Assembly: GCA_022749755.1 (NCBI GenBank) | Contig: CM040441.1 | Location: 11,409,475-11,473,474, forward strand | From: Azadirachta indica | Lineage: Eukaryota; Streptophyta; Magnoliopsida; Sapindales; Meliaceae | Direction: 5' to 3' | DNA length: 64,000 bases | Part shown: positions 50,263 to 60,697 of the stretch, in pieces | How positions within the stretch are numbered: position 1 is the stretch's first letter | How the letters are laid out: each line of letters opens with the position of its first letter | The notes under the pieces: model-generated | Database searches by the model: none | Told to the model about the DNA's origin: nothing | Seen by the model: only the letters and a program-made list of their open reading frames with translations | Made by a program: the position numbers and the translations under genes

Positions 50263-51913
50263 TGTTTAGAAAGATAGCCTCAAGCTCATGAAATTAATGG
50301 GTATCGTGCTAATAGACCTAATGTTTGGGCAGTTTCAATATATCTTATTCGGCTTAGTTTAAGAAAAATTATAGTCGAGCATCACACAAGTGAGTCTAAT
50401 CGGCTAATAAGACTGTCACTTGAAGAAATTCTAGAGAAGGAAAACTAAAATTGGTAGTCTTAATTTGAGGCAAATTAAAATTTCGCAAGATACACTCCAG
50501 ATGACAATGATTAGAAGATTATTAAATTTCCTTTATTCAATGAGCTATTATAAAAAGATCTGATCACAGTTCAGATCGAATCAGAAGATTAATAAATTTC
50601 AATAGACTACCATAAAAAGATCTAACCATAGTTTAGATCAAATAACAATAATTAAGAATTCAACGGAGTTCGTTTACTTAGTAAATTGTCTTAAAAAGAT
50701 CTGACCGACCACAGTTCATATTAGACAATGATTAGAAGTTGTTCATTCGAGAAAATCATTAAAAAAAATTTGACCACGTTTAGATCAGAAAATCAATAAA
50801 TTTTACCTATTAAACAAACTATTGTAAAAAAAAAAAAATCTAACCTCAGTTTGGATCAAACAACGAAATAAGTTTCAAAAAAAGTTGTTGTAAAAAAATA
50901 TAATTTCAGTTCAAACCATGCAAAAAATTAGGAGAATCATGAAATTTGTTTCATATATGAATTGTTAAAGATAAGACTTGGTCAAAGTTCAGATTTTATG
51001 AATACTTCTGCTTGATATTAGCAAAGTTTGTTTTAATTAGAAGACATAAAAGAAGACCTAAAAGCAAGATCAGGCCACGATATGCCCTGGTATACAATTT
51101 CTAGTTACTCCATATGATTTGCTTGATTAAGACAATGGAAGAAAAAATATTACAAGTAAACATTGGTAAAATGTTAACTTAAAAACAAAAAATAAATAAT
51201 GCCAACTTAAGTATTAAAAATTCTGAGCACAAGAAACATAACTATCTATATTCTTATTTATATTTTCTATATTTTTTTTACAAAAAAAATTCTCTAACTT
51301 AAACATCTGAGGGTTTTTGCTATTAAAACTCGCTTCCCCTTATCATTGTTTGTTTTACAACTTATCTACAATGGAGAGAAGGAATTATTGTTGGATGCTG
51401 AGGTTCAATTTTGTAGATCATTTTTAAATAAAGTTTCCAATGAAAGGACTAGTTTCACTGAAAACTGGGGAGTTTAATGTTTAGAAAGATAGCCTGGGGC
51501 CCACGAAATTAATAAGTTTCGTGCTAATTGGCCTGATGCTTAGGCAGTTCCAATATGTCATATTCGACTTAACTTAGAAAAAATTCTGGTCGGCGTCACA
51601 CAAGTGAGTTTAATTGGCTAATAAGACTGTCACTTAAAAGAATCTTTATGAGAGGGGGAAAACTAGAATTGATAGTACCAATTTGAGACAAAATAGGATT
51701 CCGCAAGGTATACTCCAAATTCTATCAGAATTCCTGATATTATTAGAATAAGAAAGTTAGTACTCCTATATATATGTTGCATTCTCTTCATCTAAAAACA
51801 TTCATAATTTTTTTAAAATAAGCAATAAATCGTTTTTTCTTTTTTTTGAGTAAAGAAAAGAAAATTTCAATTTTTACTCTGTGGTATCGAAAATGCAAAT
51901 TTCAGTATCAACA
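50263..51913 (+). mobile_element. Small non-autonomous LTR-like element inserted in the EH flank
   Basis: It starts TGTTTAGAAAGATAGCCT at 50263 and the same start recurs at 51478. The right copy (51478-51913, 436 bp, ending CA) is preceded by a purine tract ACTGGGGAGTTTAA, as a 3' LTR should be. The left copy matches only over its first ~240 bp. The flanks are GTTAT (50258-50262) and CTTAT (51914-51918). The uninterrupted site with one CTTAT is at about 54600 in the palindrome arm. There is no coding capacity. The internal part is a degenerate tandem array. Confidence 0.6.
50540..50995 (+). repeat. Degenerate tandem array, period about 68 bp, about 7 copies
   Basis: Units of the form AAAAAGATCTGACCACAGTT followed by CAGATC-like sequence recur near 50552, 50613, 50691, 50758, 50824, 50890 and 50966, drifting progressively. 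The array lies inside the LTR-like element. Confidence 0.65.
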
Positions 51914-52130
51914 CTTATGTTTATAAGTAGAGGTGTGCAATGTGTGTCATTGATGGAGGTAATAAATAATGGTATAGGTCAAAATTTTTATTTTAAATGA
52001 TTTGAAATTCAAGCTTACTATTACTATTTTTTATGGCATTCAAATTCAAAGTTATATTTGTACATGGTATTGTGCAATGTGTGCTATTGAAAGTAATCAG
52101 ATGACATGATAAATTAATTCAAAATTTTTG

Positions 52131-52320
52131 TAGAATTTGTGATTTATATTTATAATCAGTATTGTATATTAAGATACACTGATGCAATCGGGGGTTGAGA
52201 TCCCCAGAGAGCTCGTCCGAAGTGCAAGATAGTGAAATGCCCCTTGCTGGGGCTAGGGGGTGTTGTCTCGCCCATTTACGATATTATATATGTGTATGTA
52301 TGTATGTATGTATGTATGTA

Positions 52321-52355
<35 letters not shown>

Positions 52356-52590
52356 TGTATGGGCTTAACCCGATCCAAGTATAACTCGAACTCGACCCAA
52401 AACTCGAATATATATTTAGACGTATAGAGTAAAAATTACACTGTTCTTCATTTTTGTTTTAGTCAAATTTATCTTTCTCCGGTGGTTTTTCATCTGAAAA
52501 TTTTAAAAGTTTTCTACGTAAATTTGGTGTTTGTTTGTGGTTGTGATTATTTTTTATTTCCTCATTTGCTTGATTTTTCGGAACAATTTT
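52131..52590. other. About 460-bp insertion of unknown origin
   Basis: This stretch is absent from the homologous flank at about 54823. It contains a GC-rich patch (52190-52280, GGGGGTTGAGATCCCC palindrome) and a TATG/TG/TA microsatellite at 52295-52356. TTTTG flanks both sides. No terminal inverted repeats or coding frame were recognised. Confidence 0.5.
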
Positions 52591-53096
52591 GTTAATTATT
52601 TATATAATTGTCGTATCATGTTATTAAATAGGTACTGATTTGTTCAATTTGAAATTTTATGGGTGGCTCATGGAGTATATCGAATTGAAAAACTCGCGCA
52701 TATCGACATTAGAGAAAAGTTCACTAGAGTATTAATTGTGGGATTTCGAAGCAAGTTTTAAGACACAGAGATGCAAGTGACATAAATGACGCTTGCACTT
52801 CTGTTAGGAGTTTACTGAAACTAGTTACAATATAATTTTAAAATGCTTGAAGGCTTAAGCCTCAATTAATTTTTCTCATCGATCGACAATTTGGATAAGG
52901 AAGTGGCAATCATTCAGTATTGCCATTAATTAGCTTATTCATTAGAGAAACAAACAAAAGTACAGGAAAGGGAACGTCCCAGCCAATTTATTATTATCAT
53001 AACAGCAAGCAGAATCAAACATGGAAGTATTTAATTATTAGCTTATCAACTAAGAAGAGAAGCTCTGAAGATGCAAGAGCTAATTAATTAATCAAA

Positions 53097-53172
53097 CACC
53101 GAGGTGCTTCTGGAAGAAGTCATAAATGTGCTTATTGAGGTCATCAGGCTTTTATTGATTGATTTAATGTGC
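53097..53172 (-). pseudogene. Epoxide hydrolase copy B: 3' terminal fragment
   Basis: Only the last ~20 codons remain (DLNKHIYDFFQKH, EH C-terminus), with a 3' flank (52860-53096) homologous to that of copy D. Homology stops near 53172. The fragment is the tail-to-tail partner of copy A. Confidence 0.75.
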
Positions 53173-53636
53173 TTACACAGTTAAATTTAACATCTTGAAG
53201 GGTAAATTACAATTTTATAATTATAAATTAATAAAAAATAATTGTTTCCTTTCTTCAAAGACTAAAATTGTAATCTATAGTTACAAATTAATGAAACTAT
53301 TTTTTTTTTTCTTCGTTAAACAATTCCCTCCTCTTCTTCCTTGTCTCTTCCTCTCTCCATCTTTTTTCTTTTGTTTCTTCTTTCATCTTCTCTTTCTATT
53401 ACTTTTCTTATTCTTCTTTCTCTATTCCTTCTTTTTTTCTTTCTTTTCTTCTTCTTCTCACTCTATTCAACTTCTCTTTTTTTCCTCTTCTTCTCTCTAT
53501 TCATTTTCTTTTTTTTCTTTTTTTGAAATGACTATGTCATTTCACTCGTATGATATATTATAAAAGGTATTAATCAAATTAATAATGCCCTAAATTTTAA
53601 AGACTAACATGTCATTAACCCTTATTAATTTTCTAG
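53173..53636. other. Pyrimidine-rich stretch between EH copies B and C
   Basis: 53295-53525 is almost pure C/T on the plus strand. The rest is AT-rich and ends in the acceptor TTTTCTAG of copy C's last exon. The Phe/Leu/Ser frames here are low complexity. Confidence 0.7.
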
Positions 53637-53883
53637 GAATTGGGAACTAACATCTCCGTGGACCGAGGCCAAAGTAACGGTGCCTGTGAAGTTCATCGTG
53701 GGGGGCACGGACATGGCGTATTATTTAGGAGGGAGCAAGGAATATACAGACAAAGGTGGGTTCTAAAGGGATGTTCCATCGTTGGAGGAAGTTGTTGTGG
53801 TGGAAGAAGTTGGCCACTTTCTCAATCAAGAAAAGACTGATGAGATCAATAAGCAGATTTATGACTTCCAGAAGCACTTCTGA
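53637..53883 (+). pseudogene. Epoxide hydrolase copy C: last exon with a nonsense codon
   Basis: The frame NWELTSPWTEAKVTVPVKF leads through the relay Asp and VGHFLNQEK to FQKHF. It is interrupted by TAA at 53764-53766 after GGF, and one Phe codon of FFQK is lost. No upstream EH exons are present. It is mirrored by copy F with the same lesion. Confidence 0.85.
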
Positions 53884-56585
53884 TTAATTAGCTCTTGAGT
53901 GGAAAGAGTGTCAGATATTTTTGCTTGCGTGCACTGCTGTTCTAATAAATTGGCTAGGATGGTTCCGTACGTTCTTGTATTGTTGTCTTATCAAAATTAA
54001 ACTAAGCTAATTGGTTAATGGCGTTTCCTTCCTTTAAAAGTTTTAATTAACTTACATAGTTTACGAGTTTCAACATTAACAATTATGATAACAATAAAAA
54101 CAAGTGCAAAAAATTATGAAAGAATAATCAATTATTATCTTATGCTAGACTTTAATTAATTAAAAAAGAAGTGACATTAAACATCTACTTCATATTTTAC
54201 AAATTGTCCTGTATATAAGATTTTCACTATTGATTAACTTTTTATATGAGTTATTATGTATGATTCTATTAAGGCTGCTGTTGGGGCATGCTTGATACTC
54301 CAAAATCATCCTGAATTGAAATCATAATAATAATAGGGGGTAAGATTTGGCGAGATTTCTAACTCCCGTAAACATTTTTTAAAGAAAATTAATTTCATAT
54401 GATTAAAATTAGACATTTAAATAATTTTTTTTGATTAATTCCAAGTGCTGATATGAATTTCAATAACTGCATCATAAATTTTTGTCACTTTTCAAGAATT
54501 ATTTCACTACCAAAATCACATCACTACTTCAAATGAAAATTGAGGTACAATTTGGGAAGCTTAGTATTATTAATTTTTATGGCACTTAAACTTTGAAGCC
54601 TTATATTTGCACATCGAGCTGTGCAATGTGCGTTGTTGCTGCAGTTAATAATTAAATAATGCTATACATCAAAATTTTTATTTTAAATTGATATGAAATT
54701 CGAGCTTAGTATTGCTATTTTATGGCATTCAAACATTGAAAAGTTATATTCGTACATGAAAGTGCGCAGTGTGTGCTGTTGAAAGTAATAGGACGACATG
54801 ACAAATTAATTCAAACTTTGTCAATTATTTATATATATAATTATCGTATCATGTTAATTAAATAGGTACTGATTTGTTTGATTTAGAAATTTTATGGGTG
54901 GTTCATGGAGTTTATTGGATTGAAAAACTCGCTCATATCAAAATTAGAGAAAGAGTTTAGTACTAATTGTGGGATGTCGAAGCAATTAGTTTAAAGACAC
55001 ATTCGTACAGAAATACAAGTTATATAAATGGAACATGCACTTCTGTTAGGAGTTTGCCGCAACTACTTATAGTAAAATTTTAAAATGCTTGAAAGCTTAA
55101 GCCTCAATATCGAAAACTTGGATAAAAAATTCACAATCATTTCGATATTGCCATTAATTAGCTTATTCATTACGAAAACAAACAACAGTACAGGCAAGGG
55201 AACATCCCGGCCAATTTATTAGAATCATAACAGCAAGCAGAATTCAACATGCAAAGTCTTTAATTATTGAGAGAAGCTCTGACGATGCAAGAGCTAACTA
55301 ATTAATCAAACCCTGGTGCTTCTGGAAGAAGTCATATATGTGGGTATTGATCTTATCAGGCTCTTCTTGATTGATAAAATGGCCAACATTTTCCATTATA
55401 ACTTTCTCCAGCAACGGAACTTCTTTCTCCATCTCTCTTTCTATGTAACGTTCAGTATGTGGAATCCAATACATCGGATCCATTGTGCCCACAATGAACT
55501 TAACTGGTACCTTTACTTTTCTTTCAACCCTTTCCTCTAACAGATTTTTCTGATTCCTGCACCGCGAAAATTATTAACGAGAGCAATAAATTAAACTACA
55601 AAAATAGTCATATGTATAGAAACAGCTGATCAAGAGCATGCATATATGTTTAATTTGGAATTAGGGTAATCAATTAAAGTATTGCAAATTAAAACAGTAC
55701 ATAGAAAGAGCAAGCTAATTAAAGTGTGTTTAAGAACATTGAGGTAACGTGTGATTTTGAATTACAGTAACTATATATGAGATGGAGCAAATTAAAGTAA
55801 AAATTTAATAGTTGAGGGATCAAATCATAAATATTTTACATACCAATTAAAAAACATTTGTAAAATCTAGAGTAGCTAATTAACACCTCCCGTTACTGCT
55901 TTAGCTCTAGCACTAGAGAACTACTAAATGTACATAAATGCAAAAATATCGAGCTTCTCTGATATATAATTAATGTTTACAAAACACTTTTAATTGATGT
56001 GCTTTAAAGTTAAGTAGCTAACACAATATATATATATATATATATATCTACATATATATATATATATATATGTATGTATATATAGTATCAATTCACACAT
56101 GTAAAATCAATGCAATACAATATTTGTTTCAAAGAAATTAAGCTATAAATAATAGAATAGTGACATACCTGTCTATACTTCTGTAATAGGAGATTCCTCC
56201 TATAAATTGAGTGTTCGTATATTTGTCAACGTAGTAATCTTTAAAATCTTTCTCTGACAACCATGGGGGCAAAGGTAGTTCCTCAAATCCATCACCTTCG
56301 GCAACAAGAATTGGAAGTGCACTCTTTTGAAAGAATTTCTTAAGAACTTTCTCAACACCAATTTAGTAAAATAACTGATCATCTATAGCTTTAGGGTCCT
56401 ACAATATGATATATAAGTAAGAAAATTTTCTCATTAGGCGGTAGTTTATATTCGATCTTATAATCTTAATTAATTAATTTATTACTACTATTCAATTAAT
56501 AATATATATATATATATATAACATATACGTTATTGACTTTTTTTTTTTTTTTTTAGATTAATGCATTCCCTCTGTTTATGAGGTT

Positions 56586-56632
<47 letters not shown>

Positions 56633-57852
56633 CCTGAAATCTGCATATGTAATAAGTACTGCCATAGGATTTTTGGAGATCCGCAAGGGGCCTCCACACA
56701 GCGTCAAACGCAACACTCAAGTTGACACAAGCTCGGATTCTTTCCGGATGGACTAAACAGAAGTGCCATGCAATCAGCGCACCCAGGTCATGTCCAACGA
56801 TGAACACCTTCTGTTCAGGAGCCACTACGTCGAGGAGACCAGTGAGGTCCTTGATGATATTGGAATAAGTGTAGAAGCTCTCATCGCCCTCCTCGTCATC
56901 ATACGACACCGTTGTGTCGCCGAAGCCACGCAGATCGGGAGCCACAGCCCGGAAGCCGTTCGAACCAAAATAATTGATCTGATGACGCCAGGAGTACCAA
57001 ACCTCCGGAAATCCGTGAAGGAAGAGAATAACAGGACCTTTCCCTTTCTCTGCGTAGCGCATAGTTATGCCATTCACTTCCGCTGTTTTGATTTGAATTC
57101 TAGGGACGATCTGCAAGAAGTAGTCATATATGTGCCCATTGATCTTATGAGGCACTTCTTGCTTGATGTAATGGCCAGCACGCTCCAATATTGTCGCTGG
57201 CTCCTCCATCGATGGAACATGTTTCTTCATCCCACCATTCTCTATGTAATCTTTCATCTCTGGAACATCATACAATATTGGGTCAAATTCGCCTATAATA
57301 AACTTAACCGGTACCTTTATTTGACTTCTAGAGTAAGTGCGCGCTAAGATTTCTTGTTTCCTGCATCAGGAAAATTGAAAATGAGGGAAATCAATTAAAA
57401 CGCTGCTGCAGTGATTTTACTATCACAGTCTGTTGTGAATAAATTCACTGTAATATAAGCGTAACAGGGGGTCTTTTCGAGAGTTAAAAGTTAGGTGGAA
57501 AAATATGGGCTAGAAAGTGTTGATTAAAGATATATGTGTTTAAGAATGTTGAGGTGTTATGATTTTGAAATTGCAGTTGGTGCTAAATACAAACTAAATG
57601 TATAGGATTACAAGCAAATTAGTATCCAGCAAAAATAAATTTTGACTTCTTTGGCTTGCTTAAAAAAAAAAAGGGTAAAAGTATCCAACAAAATGAAAAA
57701 TTGTCAACTACCATGCTTTCATTGTTAAGTAGCAGCACTAAATAGTTTCAAACCATATATATATATATATGTATATATTATATGGTATCTATTTCGAAGA
57801 AATTAAGTTAATGATGACATACCAGTTCAAATTTGTGAAATTGGTGATTGCT
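53658..57852 (+). repeat. Left arm of a giant near-perfect palindrome (about 4.2 kb)
   Basis: The reverse complement of this arm is at 58142-62336. Mirrored positions sum to about 115,994 throughout (drift of one base either way), and sampled blocks such as 54301-54490 against 61500-61690 are identical. Differences seen are microsatellite lengths, isolated substitutions (GAA/TAA at 56365/59635; one base near 53670/62324) and two mismatches at the inner edge. The arm contains EH copies C and D. Confidence 0.93.
55298..57360 (-). pseudogene. Epoxide hydrolase copy D (fused type), with a nonsense codon in the cap exon
   Basis: Exons 57360-56634, 56398-56169 and 55556-55298, mirror images of copy E's last three exons. 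The first is a fusion: the last-exon sequence of one EH (FIIGEFDPILYD, AGHYIKQE, HIYDYFLQ) runs into the N-terminal exon of another (IQIKTAEVNGITMRYAEKG, HGFPEVWYSWRHQ, VGHDLGALIAWH with the nucleophile Asp). The middle exon has TAA at 56365-56363 where copy E has GAA. The last exon is open and ends HQGLIN. Only the 3'-most ~30 bp of the preceding cap exon lie in this arm. It is probably non-functional. Confidence 0.8.
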
Positions 57853-58141
57853 ACAGATGGGAGATCTTATATTGCTTGATTATATATAAGATCTAAACTA
57901 GTACCTGATGAGCAGATTTCCTTATCATCGTAATGTAGGAGCCTGCAAAGATAGAAGGAGAGTTTGCTAAGATCGGTACTGAGAAAGTTATAAAAAGATT
58001 CATGGCAAACAGTGATCCACGTCCAATTTTTTTGTCACCTGGAGGTGAAGGATTTCGGGAAACAATTACTATGCCACCTTGGTTGTCGGAGGAAGTTGTT
58101 GAGTATTACACTCGCACATACGAGAAGACGGGGTTTAGAGG
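57853..58141. other. Palindrome spacer (about 290 bp)
   Basis: This is the only non-duplicated DNA between the arms. It holds most of the first exon of copy E (57939-58141) and 86 bp of intron-like sequence. The centre of symmetry is near 57997. Confidence 0.85.
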
Positions 58142-59371
58142 AGCAATCAACAATTTCGCAAATTTGAACTGGTATGTCATCATTAACTTAATTTCTTCGA
58201 AATAGATACCATATAATATATACATATATATATATATATGGTTTGAAACTATTTAGTGCTGCTACTTAACAATGAAAGCATGGTAGTTGACAATTTTTCA
58301 TTTTGTTGGATACTTTTACCCTTTTTTTTTTAAGCAAGCCAAAGAAGTCAAAATTTATTTTTGCTGGATACTAATTTGCTTGTAATCCTATACATTTAGT
58401 TTGTATTTAGCACCAACTGCAATTTCAAAATCATAACACCTCAACATTCTTAAACACATATATCTTTAATCAACACTTTCTAGCCCATATTTTTCCACCT
58501 AACTTTTAACTCTCGAAAAGACCCCCTGTTACGCTTATATTACAGTGAATTTATTCACAACAGACTGTGATAGTAAAATCACTGCAGCAGCGTTTTAATT
58601 GATTTCCCTCATTTTCAATTTTCCTGATGCAGGAAACAAGAAATCTTAGCGCGCACTTACTCTAGAAGTCAAATAAAGGTACCGGTTAAGTTTATTATAG
58701 GCGAATTTGACCCAATATTGTATGATGTTCCAGAGATGAAAGATTACATAGAGAATGGTGGGATGAAGAAACATGTTCCATCGATGGAGGAGCCAGCGAC
58801 AATATTGGAGCGTGCTGGCCATTACATCAAGCAAGAAGTGCCTCATAAGATCAATGGGCACATATATGACTACTTCTTGCAGATCGTCCCTAGAATTCAA
58901 ATCAAAACAGCGGAAGTGAATGGCATAACTATGCGCTACGCAGAGAAAGGGAAAGGTCCTGTTATTCTCTTCCTTCACGGATTTCCGGAGGTTTGGTACT
59001 CCTGGCGTCATCAGATCAATTATTTTGGTTCGAACGGCTTCCGGGCTGTGGCTCCCGATCTGCGTGGCTTCGGCGACACAACGGTGTCGTATGATGACGA
59101 GGAGGGCGATGAGAGCTTCTACACTTATTCCAATATCATCAAGGACCTCACTGGTCTCCTCGACGTAGTGGCTCCTGAACAGAAGGTGTTCATCGTTGGA
59201 CATGACCTGGGTGCGCTGATTGCATGGCACTTCTGTTTAGTCCATCCGGAAAGAATCCGAGCTTGTGTCAACTTGAGTGTTGCGTTTGACGCTGTGTGGA
59301 GGCCCCTTGCGGATCTCCAAAAATCCTATGGCAGTACTTATTACATATGCAGATTTCAGGTATTTTATATA

Positions 59372-59408
<37 letters not shown>

Positions 59409-60697
59409 AACCTCATAAACAGAGGGAATGCATTAATCTAAAACAAAAAAAAAAAAAAAAAAGTCAATAACGTATATGTTATATATATATATATATATTA
59501 TTAATTGAATAGTAGTAATAAATTAATTAATTAAGATTATAAGATCGAATATAAACTACCGCCTAATGAGAAAATTTTCTTACTTATATATCATATTGTA
59601 GGACCCTAAAGCTATAGATGATCAGTTATTTTACGAAATTGGTGTTGAGAAAGTTCTTAAGAAATTCTTTCAAAAGAGTGCACTTCCAATTCTTGTTGCC
59701 GAAGGTGATGGATTTGAGGAACTACCTTTGCCCCCATGGTTGTCAGAGAAAGATTTTAAAGATTACTACGTTGACAAATATACGAACACTCAATTTATAG
59801 GAGGAATCTCCTATTACAGAAGTATAGACAGGTATGTCACTATTCTATTATTTATAGCTTAATTTCTTTGAAACAAATATTGTATTGCATTGATTTTACA
59901 TGTGTGAATTGATACTATATATACATACATATATATATATATGTAGATATATATATATATATATATATTGTGTTAGCTACTTAACTTTAAAGCACATCAA
60001 TTAAAAGTGTTTTGTAAACATTAATTATATATCAGAGAAGCTCGATATTTTTGCATTTATGTACATTTAGTAGTTCTCTAGTGCTAGAGCTAAAGCAGTA
60101 ACGGGAGGTGTTTAATTAGCTACTCTAGATTTTACAAATGTTTTTTAATTGGTATGTAAAATATTTATGATTTGATCCCTCAACTATTAAATTTTTACTT
60201 TAATTTGCTCCATCTCATATATAGTTACTGTAATTCAAAATCACACGTTACCTCAATGTTCTTAAACACACTTTAATTAGCTTGCTCTTTCTATGTACTG
60301 TTTTAATTTGCAATACTTTAATTGATTACCCTAATTCCAAATTAAACATATATGCATGCTCTTGATCAGCTGTTTCTATACATATGACTATTTTTGTAGT
60401 TTAATTTATTGCTCTCGTTAATAATTTTCGCGGTGCAGGAATCAGAAAAATCTGTTAGAGGAAAGGGTTGAAAGAAAAGTAAAGGTACCAGTTAAGTTCA
60501 TTGTGGGCACAATGGATCCGATGTATTGGATTCCACATACTGAACGTTACATAGAAAGAGAGATGGAGAAAGAAGTTCCGTTGCTGGAGAAAGTTATAAT
60601 GGAAAATGTTGGCCATTTTATCAATCAAGAAGAGCCTGATAAGATCAATACCCACATATATGACTTCTTCCAGAAGCACCAGGGTTTGATTAATTAG
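57939..60697 (+). CDS. Tandemly fused epoxide hydrolase, copy E, lacking an N-terminal exon
   Basis: Exons 57939-58171 (cap: MPPWLSEEVVEYYTRTYEK), 58633-59359, 59602-59831 and 60439-60697 splice in one open frame of 483 codons including the stop. Content: cap and C-terminus of EH-1 (relay Asp in FIIGEFDP, His in AGHYIKQE), with no stop after HIYDYFLQ, then a whole EH-2: HGFPE oxyanion motif, nucleophile Asp in GHDLGA, cap with LPPWLSEKDFKDYYVDKY, relay Asp in FIVGTMDP and His in VGHFINQE. All EH-2 catalytic residues are present. EH-1 lacks its first exon: neither a start codon nor HGFPE is found upstream, because the palindrome centre is there. EH-2 has lost its usual ATG (Ile-Val at the join). 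Expression and start site are unknown. The family hydrolyses epoxides of fatty acids and defence metabolites. Confidence 0.7.

Noticed and set aside
53195..53563. 122-codon Phe/Leu/Ser frame
   Set aside because: It is the translation of the pyrimidine-rich tract.
56763..57347. 194-codon frame, also present as an exact mirror at 58646-59230
   Set aside because: It is antisense to the EH fusion exon, which carries all the family motifs. Its presence twice only reflects the palindrome.
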